A stretch of DNA of 64,000 nt, from assembly GCF_041435355.1 (NCBI RefSeq), contig NZ_CP108443.1, forward strand, positions 519,106 through 583,105. Direction: 5' to 3'. Source of the DNA: Streptomyces sp. NBC_01276 (GTDB taxonomy: Bacteria > Actinomycetota > Actinomycetes > Streptomycetales > Streptomycetaceae). Below, one piece after another: positions 28,252 through 36,883 of this stretch. The notes beneath the pieces are model-generated. The model was given only the letters and a program-made list of their open reading frames with translations. It did no database searches and was not told the DNA's origin. How positions within the stretch are numbered: position 1 is the first letter of the stretch; every line of letters begins with the position of its first letter. A program made the position numbers and the translations under genes.

Positions 28252-30204
28252 TCAGGTGGTGTAGGAGAGATAGAGGCCGCCGCCCTGTGCGGCCAGGGCG
28301 GGTGAGTGGGTGGCGGGGGTGCCGGGGGCGGGTGCGAAGCCCGTCCACTGTGCGGAGGTGCCGGTGCCGGTGCGACGGGCGGTCCAGATCTGTTGGTCCA
28401 AGCCGAGGACGGCGCAGTGCAGGCGGTCGTCCTCGGCAGCGAGGGAGGGGCCGCTGGCGGTGGTGGTGCCGCCGACGGGGACGGCGTTGCTCCAGCTCTG
28501 GCCGGTGGACTCGCTGGTGTAGACGGTGCCGTCGGGGGTGGTCCAGGCGAGCACCATCTTGCCCTGGACGCAGGCCAGGGCCGGGGTCCAGTTGGTTCCG
28601 GCCTGGGGGTGGGGGACGAACTCGCTCCAGAGGTTTCCCTGCTTCTTGCTGATGAAGATCCTATGGTCTCCGACCCCGCGGACGGCGCACCACAGTTCGC
28701 TGCCCGTACTGGCCAGGGATGGGGCGTCGCGGGTGGTACCGGGGAGCGGGAGGCCGAGGAGATGCCAGGTGACGCCGTCAACGCTCCAGTAGCCCCAGAG
28801 GTGGTTGTCGTCGGTGCGGTGAACCAGGTAGAGCTGGTTCTGGTGGGCGGCCAGGGCAGGTGCGGACCGGCCGGGGGTAAAGGCGGACATCTTCGCCCAG
28901 GGGCTCCAGGTGCTGTTCGCGATGTGGGCGATGTGGTAGCTGCCGTCACCGCCCTCGGCGGCGACGTAGAGGCGGTCGCCCTGGATCGCGAGCGCGGGGG
29001 TGGAGGGCGTCCTGACGTCGAAGTTGACCGGGAAGGGGCTCCAGGACTGGCCGTTGAAGGAGGACATGGTGAGGGAGGGGAGCACCCGGACGCTGCTGGC
29101 GACGCGTACGTCGACCCGCCCGTTGTTCTTGCTGCGGCCGTCGAAGGTCCACCGGTCGCTGCGTGCGCCTGAGGAAAGCATCGATTCCAGTGCGGGGCGG
29201 TCGAACAGGAAGGTGCGTTCCTGGACGAGGTCGTCGGCGAACCAGTCGATGATCTGGCCGATGAGGTTGGCCAGGCCGGAGACGAGGTTGGCGAAGCCCT
29301 GGGTGAGTTCGAGGTGCTGGCCGGCGGGGAAGTGCCCCAGCGCCTGGGCGACTTCCCAGGCCATCACCGAGATCTTGTCCAGGGTGCGGACCAGGTCCGG
29401 GGAGGCGGCGCCGTCGTACTCCCAGGGCTGGATATTGAAGATGAGGACCTTGTTGACGCCGCCCTGGTAGACCACCGTGTTCGGGTCGAAGCTGTGGTGT
29501 TTCCCGTCGCTCCACACGTTCTCGTACAGGCGGGTCTTCATGGGGCGGCGGGTGCCGCCGTCGGCGCCGGCGGCCGTGGCCATGTAGTACTCCTCGTCAC
29601 CGATCTCGATCGATCCCGTGGTGAGGACGAAGTACTCCAGCTCGACCCGCGCCACGAGAGGTCCGGCCGCGGCCGCCGCGGCAGCTTCCCGGTGGCGGGA
29701 GGCGGTCACAACTGTCGCCCCGTACCCGTAGTCGGTCATGCCCTGCCCGAATGCCGCAGCCGCGGCCGCACCGTCTCCTTCCTCGGGGGCGTCGAGGTCG
29801 ATGACGTTCACGTTGCCCTGCGCCAGAGCCTCCGCGTCCCCCCGCGGGGCATCCGCCGCCAAGTCCTCCAGGGTGTAGCCGCGTTCCAGCGGCCGGCCGA
29901 CCAGGCTGTCGGGAAACACCTGGGCGCGGGTGGCCGCCTCCTCCACGAAGGCCCGGCCGAAGTCACGGACTTCCTCGTCGGAGAACAGCTCGCGCAGCGG
30001 CCCCAGGAAGCGCGCCTCCAGGTCCGTCGGCTGCAGTCCTGCGTCCAGGCGCGCCGCTCCGTGCAGCACGATCCCCCACAACAGGTTCGAGCCGCGCGAG
30101 GGCGCGGTCCGCTTCCCTGCCCGGCTCACCTCGGGCTCGCCCCGCAGGCGGGTACGCAACCGCTCCAGACGGTCGACACGGGAAACCTTGAACTCGGTCG
30201 TCAT
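28252..30204 (-). CDS. large repeat protein, paralogue 2 (possible six-bladed propeller)
   Basis: ATG at 30204 follows GGGGA, giving 650 residues. The N-terminal region (RVDRLERLRTRLRG, NLLWGIVLHGAARLDAGLQ, EEVRDFGRAFVEE) matches paralogue 3 closely and the Tn C cargo more distantly. The middle holds YGYGATVVTAS, DEEYYMATAAGADGG, NTVVYQGGVNKVLIFNIQPW and a hydrophobic stretch FANLVSGLANLIGQIIDWF. Six C-terminal repeats follow (for example APALAAHQNQLYLVHRT and SPALAAQGGGLYLSYTT at the very end). No signal peptide is present. Function is unknown; a lectin-like or toxin-like role is speculation. Confidence 0.85.
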   Translation of the reverse strand: MTTEFKVSRVDRLERLRTRLRGEPEVSRAGKRTAPSRGSNLLWGIVLHGAARLDAGLQPTDLEARFLGPLRELFSDEEVRDFGRAFVEEAATRAQVFPDSLVGRPLERGYTLEDLAADAPRGDAEALAQGNVNVIDLDAPEEGDGAAAAAAFGQGMTDYGYGATVVTASRHREAAAAAAAGPLVARVELEYFVLTTGSIEIGDEEYYMATAAGADGGTRRPMKTRLYENVWSDGKHHSFDPNTVVYQGGVNKVLIFNIQPWEYDGAASPDLVRTLDKISVMAWEVAQALGHFPAGQHLELTQGFANLVSGLANLIGQIIDWFADDLVQERTFLFDRPALESMLSSGARSDRWTFDGRSKNNGRVDVRVASSVRVLPSLTMSSFNGQSWSPFPVNFDVRTPSTPALAIQGDRLYVAAEGGDGSYHIAHIANSTWSPWAKMSAFTPGRSAPALAAHQNQLYLVHRTDDNHLWGYWSVDGVTWHLLGLPLPGTTRDAPSLASTGSELWCAVRGVGDHRIFISKKQGNLWSEFVPHPQAGTNWTPALACVQGKMVLAWTTPDGTVYTSESTGQSWSNAVPVGGTTTASGPSLAAEDDRLHCAVLGLDQQIWTARRTGTGTSAQWTGFAPAPGTPATHSPALAAQGGGLYLSYTT

Positions 30205-30613
30205 GCGCAGTCCCCATCCGCAGAAGAACACCGGTGAACAGGGCAACCCTTCCACTTCGGCAACACAGCGTTAAAGGCCATTTACAGACGGTGCATGCCC
30301 TATTTCGGCCAGTCACGCCAAGCCGTTCAGCCGCAGTCAGAGAGCCCTCCCCGGACAGCACAAGAGGACGCACGGCAGCAGCTTGCTGCTCGCACCGCCG
30401 GACGCGTAACAGTGGAAAGTGGCCGTTGAGACTCAGGGCTGGCGGAGATGCTTACGCAATCACGCCGTCTTCGGGAGGCAGGAGTCGACGGGTCGATGAT
30501 CCGGATCGACACGCTGTGCGAGCGTCTGGCGTTGCCGACCACCTACCGGCTGAGCCGTTTCGTGACGGCCCCCGCGCGGGAGTCCGATCACGAGCACTCT
30601 GATCATTGAGCCT
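30205..30613 (-). other. upstream region of paralogue 2
   Basis: No gene is evident. The segment carries the motif CATTTACAGACGGTG (from 30279), shared with the upstream region of paralogue 3. A short frame near 30450-30605 (around SMIRIDTLCERLALPTTYRL) resembles an insertion-sequence ATPase remnant only weakly. Confidence 0.35.
30279..30300 (-). promoter_or_regulatory. shared motif upstream of paralogue 2
   Basis: CATTTACAGACGGTGCATGC lies about 75 bases upstream of the start. CATTTACGGACAGTGATATG lies about 80 bases upstream of paralogue 3 (58660-58680). The matching position and orientation suggest a common promoter or operator. Confidence 0.45.
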
Positions 30614-31020
30614 GTGGCAGGTCGAGGCCAGTTGACGGATGCGGCGTGGGAGCGGATAGAGCCCGTCTTACCGCGCGTGGATGGGCGTGGTCGCCCGTGG
30701 CGTGATCACCGGCAGGTGGTCAACGGAGTGCTCTGGCGGCTGCGGACTGGCGCCCCGTGGCGTGACCTGCCTGAGCATTATGGGCCGTGGCAGACCGTCT
30801 ACGAGCGGTACGCCCGGTGGGAAGCGGACGGGACCTGGGCGAAGCTGCTGGAACACGTCCAGGTCCGCGACGACGCGGTGGGCCGGGTCGAGTGGACCGT
30901 CTCCATCGACTCCACGATCAACCGGGCCCACCAGCATGCGGCCGGCGCCCGCAAAGAACACGAGCGCGCGTTTGACCGCGCGGATCGCCCCTGGGCACCC
31001 CCAGGTCAGTCGGCTGGGCG
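30614..31020 (+). pseudogene. IS5-type transposase, N-terminal fragment
   Basis: GTG at 30614 starts AGRGQLTDAAWERIEPVLPR and continues through GRPWRDHRQVVNGVLWRLRT to IDSTINRAHQHAAGAR, then the element stops. It is the same family as the complete element at 35954-36883. Only the DUF4096 domain and the first Asp region remain. The end abuts the terpene synthase gene. Confidence 0.8.
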
Positions 31021-31037
31021 GGCTGTCCCGTTCCGCT

Positions 31038-32102
31038 TTATTCGGTGAAGCGGTTCCAGCGTGCGATGTCCATCGGAAGGGTCAGTGGGTGGTGCCGGTC
31101 GGTGTCGGTGTCGGACAGTCGCAGTTCGTCGGTCGGAGAGGTGTCGCTGGTGTAGCGGGGGGAGGTGGCGCTCCACATGGTGACGCCGGCGATGAGGTGG
31201 CCGAGGGCGTCGAGGTAGGTGCGCAGTTGGGGGCTGGCGCCCGGGTGGAGGGTGTCGCGGAGTTTGAGGAAGGTGTCCAGGATGCGGTTGCGCAGGGCGT
31301 TGGCCGTGTCGACGGCTTCCTGGAGGGTGAGGTGGGGATCCTCGTTCTGAAGGACGCGGACGAGGCTGCAGTCGTATTCGCCGCCTTCCGTCTCCTTGTG
31401 GCGGGAGAGGAGTTCGTTGTCGAGCTGGACGATGGTCACGGCGGTCTGGGAGGCGGCGATCGCGGCGGGCGAGTCGATCTCGTGGGCGGGGATGTCAACG
31501 CCGGTGGAGATTTCGACCATGGCGGCCACGGCGGCACCGGCGCCGTGGGCGTACCGGAACGCGAGGTAGTCCTCGAGGGACGGCAGGGTGGCGGTCCGCT
31601 GCAAGGAGGCTTCGTGGACCACACCCAGGGCGTAGCCGCGGAATCCGTCGATGGCTCGGCGCAGGGCTGAGGGGTGGGCGATGGTGTGCAGGTCCTGGAC
31701 GATGTCGGCCCATGCACGGACCCAGACGTCGTCGTCGGGCGTGAGGGCGTCAGGTGTCTCCATGATCTGGACGAGGCGGGCAGCGCGGCGGATGAGCTGA
31801 TGGAGGCCGTCCTCGGAGGCCCCGGCGCGTTCGCATTCGTCGTCCAGGGCGAAGCCCCAGGCCATGTAGCGGGCCATGGTACGGGCGCTGAGGCCGGTGG
31901 CGCAGGGGATGGTGGCAGCGGTGCCATAGGCGCCTACGGAGCCCATCAGGGCGGCCTGCTCGGCGCCGGGGCACACCCCGGTCTGCTGAAGCCAGTCGCC
32001 GATCTCACCGGCCATGGCCTGGGTGTCGGCGTTGGCGAGGGGGGTGATCGGGGCCCAGAAGGTGGGCAGCTCGAATGCGGTGGCGGGGGCGGGGGCGGTC
32101 AT
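31038..32102 (-). CDS. class I terpene synthase
   Basis: ATG at 32102 follows AGGAGCACCC. The 354-residue protein has the class I terpene synthase signature: FALDDECER (Asp-rich, metal-binding) at about residue 90 and the NSE-type triad in VQLDNELLSRHKETEGGEYD at about residue 240. A C-terminal basic-aromatic end (DIARWNRFTE) follows. It would ionise and cyclise a prenyl diphosphate with three magnesium ions. The gene lies 23 bases after the prenyl synthase stop, so the two are co-transcribed, and the product is made from that enzyme's diphosphate. The skeleton cannot be predicted from sequence by eye. Confidence 0.9.
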   Translation of the reverse strand: MTAPAPATAFELPTFWAPITPLANADTQAMAGEIGDWLQQTGVCPGAEQAALMGSVGAYGTAATIPCATGLSARTMARYMAWGFALDDECERAGASEDGLHQLIRRAARLVQIMETPDALTPDDDVWVRAWADIVQDLHTIAHPSALRRAIDGFRGYALGVVHEASLQRTATLPSLEDYLAFRYAHGAGAAVAAMVEISTGVDIPAHEIDSPAAIAASQTAVTIVQLDNELLSRHKETEGGEYDCSLVRVLQNEDPHLTLQEAVDTANALRNRILDTFLKLRDTLHPGASPQLRTYLDALGHLIAGVTMWSATSPRYTSDTSPTDELRLSDTDTDRHHPLTLPMDIARWNRFTE

Positions 32103-32125
32103 GGGGTGCTCCTGGGGTGCGGGTT

Positions 32126-33169
32126 TCAGTGGGTCCGGTCGGCGGCGAGGCGAGCCAGAGTGGTGAGGTCGGCTTCGGCCACCTGCTCGGGGTGGGCTGC
32201 GTGCAGGTTTTCGAGCGCCTGAGCGAGGTGGTGGCGGCTCTGGCCGACGGCCCAGTCGCGTCCGCCGGCGGCCTTGATGAGGTGGGCGGCCCGTTCGAGT
32301 TCGTCGGAGCTCAGCGGGCCGGAAGTGGCGTACAGGGCGGCGAGTTCGCGGGCGGGTTCGTTGGCCGCGGACAGTGCGGCCGCCACTGGGAGGCTCTTCT
32401 TGCGGGCCTGCAGGTCGGCCAGACGTGGCTTGCCCGTCACCGCCGGGTCGCCCCAGATGCCGAGGATGTCGTCCGCGAGCTGGAAGCACTGGCCCAGGTG
32501 CGCGCCGAACTGCCGCAGATGGGCGGTGCGCCGCGCATCGGCTCCGCCTGCCAGGGCTCCCAGGGCGCAGGAGACGGCGATCAGCGAGCCGGTCTTCGCC
32601 GCCGCCATCGCGGCGGCCTCGCTCAGGCTGGCCGGTTCGGTGCGCTGTTCGAGGGTGGTGTCGGCGTACTCGCCGTCGATCAGTTCCTGTACGGCCGCCG
32701 TCAGCCACTGCAGGCCGGTGCCGCACAAGGGTGCGGGCGCCTGTGCAAGGGTCTGCACGGCGAGGAAGAACAACGCGTCGCCGGCCAGAATGGCCGCCGA
32801 CGTGCCGAACAGGGCCTGGACGGTGGGCCGGTGACGCCGCAGCTGGTCGTTGTCGATGACGTCGTCGTGCAGCAGGGAGGCGTTGTGGACCAGTTCGGCC
32901 GCGACCGCAGCGGGCAGGGCCTGGGCCGCCCGGCCGCCGACAGCCTGGCACGCCAGGAGGACCAGCGCCGGGCGCAGAGCCTTGCCCGTGAGGGTCGCCG
33001 GGCGGCCCTGGGCATCGGTCCAGCCGAGGTGGTAGTCCGTCAGACGGCGTATCGGCGGGGCCAGATGCCGGGCGGCCTGGCGCAGGGCCGGGTCGACCGT
33101 GCACGCGGCGTCGGCCAGGATCTCACCTGCGGATCGGGCTCGGGGCACTGATAATCGTTGTAACGCCAT
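32126..33169 (-). CDS. polyprenyl diphosphate synthase
   Basis: ATG at 33169 follows GAGGAGCCAGG. The 347-residue protein carries the first Asp-rich motif LLHDDVIDND at about residue 95 and the second FQLADDILGIWGD at about residue 225, plus GKALRPALVLL near the N-terminus and the KTGSLI segment. It condenses IPP with allylic diphosphates in the cytoplasm. The residue five places before the first DD is alanine, which in this family is compatible with a product of C20 or longer; that is inference. It supplies the downstream terpene synthase. Confidence 0.92.
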   Translation of the reverse strand: MALQRLSVPRARSAGEILADAACTVDPALRQAARHLAPPIRRLTDYHLGWTDAQGRPATLTGKALRPALVLLACQAVGGRAAQALPAAVAAELVHNASLLHDDVIDNDQLRRHRPTVQALFGTSAAILAGDALFFLAVQTLAQAPAPLCGTGLQWLTAAVQELIDGEYADTTLEQRTEPASLSEAAAMAAAKTGSLIAVSCALGALAGGADARRTAHLRQFGAHLGQCFQLADDILGIWGDPAVTGKPRLADLQARKKSLPVAAALSAANEPARELAALYATSGPLSSDELERAAHLIKAAGGRDWAVGQSRHHLAQALENLHAAHPEQVAEADLTTLARLAADRTH

Positions 33170-33323
33170 CCTGGCTCCTCGTCTGTGCGGTCGTGGTGGA
33201 TGGTGACGGCGCGCGTACGGGGCGGAGCAGCTGGTGCGGCAGGCGGCGGGCCGGGTCCGGACGTGGTTCGCGACGACGCCGGGCACGCTGTGGCCGCCGC
33301 GGGGATCAGCCGAGGCGGGAAGG

Positions 33324-34742
33324 CTATGCGCGCGGGCCTGTTCTTCGGCCGGTCGGTCTGCTGCCGCCGCCGTCAGGGCCGGGAGACGGCCGCGGATGGG
33401 CGACGACGATGACGCGGTCAGGCGTCAGCACCGCCTTGGCAACCGGCCGGGGCTCGGGGCCGGGCCCCGGAGTCAAGCGCCACCGGGTACTGACCGCCAC
33501 GAGGGCGATCAACGACTCGGTGAGGCTGAAGACGTCACCGATGCACTTGCGTGCGCCGCCACCGAACTGGAACAGGCCACGCTGACCGGCGTTGTCGCCC
33601 CGCGGGGAACACCAGCGGTCGGGGTCGAAACGCTCGGGATCGGGGAACAGACGCGCGTCATGGTGCAGCATGTAGGGGCTGAACACCACGGCACTCCCCG
33701 CGGGGATGCGCCACTCACCCAGGCTGGCGTCGGCGGTCGTGGACCGGGTGAGCAGCCAAACCGGCGGGTACAGGCGCATCGCCTCGGTCAGTACGCCGCG
33801 GGTGTACTCCAGGCGGGAGAGATCCTTGACAGTGGGCACCTGACCTCCGAGGACGCCGGCGATTTCGCAGTGCACACGTTCCTGGACTTCAGGGTGCCGA
33901 GCGAGCAGGTGCAGGGTCCAGGACATGGCCGTCGCGGTGGTCTCGACTCCGGCCATCATGAACGTGAAGATCTGCTCGTGGACCTCCGCGCCATTCAGCC
34001 TGTCCTCGCCCTCACGGGCTTCCAACAACGCCGACAACGTGTCCTCACCGTCGGTGCGGTCGCCCTTGACGCCCTCGTAGTCATCGATGAACTGGTCGAT
34101 GACCGCGTGCAGGTCCGCCGCCGCCCGGTGGTACTTCCGGTTGGCGGAGGTGGGCAGCTTCTCCCACAGCCGTAGCGGCGCGGTCATCTGCCGGTAGACG
34201 CCCTCGGCGACGATGGGGATGGCTCGCTGGACGGTAGCGATGGAAGCTCGGTCCAGACCGGAACCGAACAGCGTGCGTGCGGTGATCCTCGCGAACAGTG
34301 TGACCATCTGTTCCACGATGTCGACCGGCCGTTCGGCTTGCCACGTCCCGGTCAGTGCGTCGGCCTCCTGAGCCATGACCTGCGCATACGCATCCAGCCT
34401 GGCGCGCGTGAAGGCCGGCTGTACCAGCGGACGCTGGCGCTGGTGCTCGGTCCACGCACTGGTCGCCAGCCCGTTCGCCACGATCTGGCGGGCCTTGTCG
34501 AAGAGCATCCCGCCCTTGTCGAACACCGCCGGCTCACGGAGCATCTGCTGCACCAAACCCGGCTCGCAGACCACATAAGCCCGAACCGGCCCCAGTCGGA
34601 TCCGGAGCAGGGCCCCGCAGCCCGATAACGACTTCATGAACTCCAACGGCCCCCGCCTCAACTGCGGAAGATGCCCGAGGAGAGGCCACGCCCCCGGCGC
34701 GTCCGCCACCCGACTCGAAATCCGCTCCACCACAGCCGGCAC
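33324..34742 (-). CDS. cytochrome P450
   Basis: GTG at 34742 follows GGAGGGG at good spacing and is preferred over TTG at 34772. The roughly 470-residue protein has the I-helix MMAGVETTATAMSW, the K-helix EAMRLYPPVW (ExxR), the PERF-like segment FPDPERFDPDRW and the haem loop FQFGGGARKCIGD with the Cys ligand. No membrane anchor is present, so it needs soluble redox partners, which are not encoded nearby. It lies 155 bases upstream of the prenyl synthase on the same strand and probably oxidises the terpene made by this cluster. A Pro/Gly/Arg-rich tail of about 20 residues is unusual. Confidence 0.93.
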   Translation of the reverse strand: MPAVVERISSRVADAPGAWPLLGHLPQLRRGPLEFMKSLSGCGALLRIRLGPVRAYVVCEPGLVQQMLREPAVFDKGGMLFDKARQIVANGLATSAWTEHQRQRPLVQPAFTRARLDAYAQVMAQEADALTGTWQAERPVDIVEQMVTLFARITARTLFGSGLDRASIATVQRAIPIVAEGVYRQMTAPLRLWEKLPTSANRKYHRAAADLHAVIDQFIDDYEGVKGDRTDGEDTLSALLEAREGEDRLNGAEVHEQIFTFMMAGVETTATAMSWTLHLLARHPEVQERVHCEIAGVLGGQVPTVKDLSRLEYTRGVLTEAMRLYPPVWLLTRSTTADASLGEWRIPAGSAVVFSPYMLHHDARLFPDPERFDPDRWCSPRGDNAGQRGLFQFGGGARKCIGDVFSLTESLIALVAVSTRWRLTPGPGPEPRPVAKAVLTPDRVIVVAHPRPSPGPDGGGSRPTGRRTGPRA

Positions 34743-34895
34743 CGAACCCCTCCGTCGACGTCCACGCGGCAAACCCTAGGGCCCCCGGACGCTGCCAGTC
34801 AGGCAAACGATCACTTCGCCACGGCAGGCGGCGCCGCCGCCTGCAACCGGCAAACATGCCCCGGCAACGGTCTTCGAGATGTCGGGGTCACGCCC

Positions 34896-34954
34896 AGACA
34901 CAGCTCCGCCCCGGCACAGAGTCGGCGCGCTGTACCGGGGCGGGGGCTGTGTCT
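34896..34954 (-). terminator. hairpin downstream of the cold-shock gene
   Basis: AGACACAGCTCCGCCCCGG (34896-34914) pairs with CCGGGGCGGGGGCTGTGTCT (34935-34954) with a small bulge. It lies 10 bases past the csp stop on the minus strand and may also stop transcripts arriving from the other side. Confidence 0.7.
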
Positions 34955-34964
34955 AGGCAGTCAA

Positions 34965-35192
34965 CTATCCAACGGTTCGAACGTCGGTGGCCTGGAGACC
35001 GTTTGGTCCCTGCTCGACCACGAAGGTCACTCGTGCGCCCTCTTCGATAAATCCACCGTCCAGCTGGATCGAAGATGGGCGAATGTACAGCTCATCAATC
35101 CACATGCCCTGATCGGGATCCGGCGTGAGGTATCCGACTCCCTCGCTGGCGTTAAACGACTTCACCGTGCCGGACTTCCTTTTGACTGCCAT
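34965..35192 (-). CDS. divergent cold-shock-domain protein
   Basis: ATG at 35192 (or GTG at 35195) gives 75 residues. It follows the CSD layout: GTVKSFNASEGVGYLTPD, in which EGVGYL replaces the usual RNP1 KGFGFI, then ELYIRPSSIQ at the RNP2 position, and VTFVVEQGPNGLQATDV at the end. The altered RNP motifs suggest changed nucleic-acid specificity. A second CSD gene lies at 36884-37150. The upstream flank is an IS5-type remnant, so the native promoter may be lost. Confidence 0.82.
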   Translation of the reverse strand: MAVKRKSGTVKSFNASEGVGYLTPDPDQGMWIDELYIRPSSIQLDGGFIEEGARVTFVVEQGPNGLQATDVRTVG

Positions 35193-35270
35193 CACTACCC
35201 CTTGTGTGCGGCTGGGACGCTTGTCCCACCGGTGGATCTTGCCCTAGGTCCTGTCTGATAATTGATCTTG

Positions 35271-35540
35271 TGGTGGGTCGAGGTGAACTGACGGATGCGG
35301 CGTGGGAGCGGATAGGCCCCTGCTGCCCGGTGTTGATGGACGTGGACGGCCGTGGCGGGATCACCGGCAGGTCATCAATGGGGTGCTGTGGCGGTTTCGG
35401 ACCGGCGCCCCCTGGCGTGACCTGCCGGAACGCTACGGACCGTGGCAGACCCAGTTCCGCGCGATCTCCACCCGCTTCGATAAACTCGCCGCACGCTACA
35501 AAGCCGGAGTCCACCTCGCCGCGCTGCTCGCGCAGGCCGA
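35271..35540 (+). pseudogene. IS5-type transposase with internal deletion
   Basis: The sequence starts GRGELTDAAWERIGP, shifts frame, and reads GRPWRDHRQVINGVLWRFRT to ERYGPWQT. It then jumps directly to QFRAISTRFDKLAARYKAG, the C-terminal segment of the same transposase. About 170 residues including the catalytic core are missing. A left end GTCCTGTCTGATAATTGATC precedes it. Sequence after 35540 (DWVAEVDSTIV) is another transposase scrap. Confidence 0.75.
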
Positions 35541-35696
35541 TGCCGAAGGCGACCTGGACTGGGTTGCTGAGGTCGATTCAACGATCGTGTCCCAATTGGC
35601 GGGTCCGCTGCCTTACCCAAAGCCCTTTCGGCTTCGCCTCAAGGAACGTGGGTGTCGGCGGTGACCTATCGCATCGTTCGGCTGTTATGCCAACCA

Positions 35697-35953
35697 TGAA
35701 GCCCACCTTGCGCAGCCTAGCTGCCATTGCTCTCGCAGGTGCCACCCTGTCACTAGTCGCTCTCGCAGGTGCCACCCTGTCACTAGCCGGACCCGCTCAG
35801 GCCGACGGCCCCCGACCCTACCCAACCCCCTCCCCCCGCGAAACCGAATACCGCTTCAGGCTATGCACATCGATCCCAGACACCTGCCCAGGGAAGGGCA
35901 GGCTGCTCCTCTTCGACCGACTCCCTCACCGAAACAGCGGCATCTTCTACTAG
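35697..35953 (+). CDS. small secreted protein with duplicated signal-peptide core
   Basis: ATG at 35697 or 35706 starts a signal peptide (MKPTLRSLAAIALAG) whose hydrophobic core repeats ALAGATLSL twice because of a 30-bp tandem duplication. Cleavage is likely after GPAQA. The mature part is about 50 residues, Pro-rich at first, with two cysteines (RLCTSIPDTCPG) that could form a disulfide. The stop TAG directly abuts the IS5 element at 35954, so the native C-terminus may have been lost. Function is unknown. Confidence 0.6.
35729..35788 (+). repeat. 30-bp tandem duplication (two copies)
   Basis: The unit beginning GCTCTCGCAGGTGCCACCCT occurs at 35729-35758 and 35759-35788 with one base difference. 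It keeps the reading frame and lengthens the hydrophobic core by ten residues. Confidence 0.9.
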
Positions 35954-35971
35954 GCGGTGTCTGGCAAATGA

Positions 35972-36520
35972 TCACGGATTGGGTTCGCGGAGCCAGAGGA
36001 TCAGTGAGGCCAGGACGACTCCGGCGCGGTAGCGGTCGGCGAGCTTGTCGAACCTGGTTGCGATCGCCCGGAACTGCTTGAGGCGTGCGAAGCACCGTTC
36101 GACCACGTTTCGGTCACGGTAGACCTCCTTGTCGAAGGCGGGCGGTCGGCCACCGAGGCGCCCTCGGCGCCGGCGGTTGGCCGCCTGGTCGCGGCGCTCG
36201 GGGATCGTGACGGCGATGCCCCGACGCCGCAGCAGGTGCCGGATCGCCCGGCTGGAATAAGCCTTGTCGCCCAGGACCCGGACCGGTGTCGTGCGCGGAC
36301 GGCCGGTATCGGCCCGCGGGACACGGATCCCGTCGAGGACCTGACCGAATGCGGTGGCGTCGTTGACGTTGCCGGGCGTGAGCACGATGGACAGGGGCAG
36401 GCCCCGGCCGTCGACGGCGAGGTGGACCTTGGTGGTCAGCCCGCCTCGGGACCGGCCGAGGGCCTGGCGCGTCTGCGAGCGGCCCGGATCTTCCAGTTCG
36501 TCCCCGTCTGTGGCCCCTTT
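35972..36520 (-). CDS. IS5-family transposase, second frame reached by frameshift
   Basis: In the shifted frame the protein continues KGATDGDELEDPGRSQ, GRSRGGLTTKVHLAVDGRG, VLGDKAYSS (second Asp), RDRNVVERCFARLKQF (Glu) and TRFDKLADRYRAGVVLA. The slippery run lies at 36514-36522 (complement AAAAAGGGG). Fusion of the two frames would give about 295 residues, normal for the family. Confidence 0.78.
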   Translation of the reverse strand, partial: KGATDGDELEDPGRSQTRQALGRSRGGLTTKVHLAVDGRGLPLSIVLTPGNVNDATAFGQVLDGIRVPRADTGRPRTTPVRVLGDKAYSSRAIRHLLRRRGIAVTIPERRDQAANRRRRGRLGGRPPAFDKEVYRDRNVVERCFARLKQFRAIATRFDKLADRYRAGVVLASLILWLREPNP

Positions 36521-36861
36521 TTACGTGCACCGGCGGAGTGCTGGTGGGCCCGGTTGACCGTGGAGTCGACCGCGACGGTCCACTCCACCCGGCCCACCGC
36601 GTCGTCACGGACCTGCACATGCTCCAGCAGCCTTGCCCAGGTGCCGTCCGCCTCCCACCGGGCGAACCGCTCGTAGACGGTCTGCCACGGCCCATACCGC
36701 TCAGGCAGGTCACGCCACGGAGCCCCAGTCCGCAACCGCCACAGCACACCGTTGACCACCTGCCAGTGATCACGCCACGGCCGACCACGCCCGTCCACCT
36801 GCGGCAACAAGGGCTCTATCCGCTCCCACGCCGCCTCCGTCAACTCACCTCGACCTGCCAC
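36436..36861 (-). CDS. IS5-family transposase, first frame
   Basis: GTG at 36861 starts AGRGELTEAAWERIEPLLPQ and runs through the DUF4096 domain and AVDSTVNRAHQHSAGARKKG (first Asp). After the A/G run at 36514-36522 the zero frame ends at 36436. The catalytic remainder is in the shifted frame. Confidence 0.8.
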   Translation of the reverse strand: MAGRGELTEAAWERIEPLLPQVDGRGRPWRDHWQVVNGVLWRLRTGAPWRDLPERYGPWQTVYERFARWEADGTWARLLEHVQVRDDAVGRVEWTVAVDSTVNRAHQHSAGARKKGPQTGTNWKIRAARRRARPSAGPEAG

Positions 36862-36883
36862 AAGATCAATTATCAGACAGGCC

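Larger units (their letters stand above)
35954..36883 (-). mobile_element. complete IS5-family element with programmed frameshift
   Basis: The 930-bp element is bounded by imperfect ends, GCGGTGTCTGGCAAATGATC at the left and, complemented, GGCCTGTCTGATAATTGATC at the right. It contains two overlapping minus-strand frames separated by an AAAAAGGGG run. The same element family is present as remnants at 30614 and 35271, and as an end-like sequence near 27289. Both neighbouring genes have stop codons touching its ends. Confidence 0.8.
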
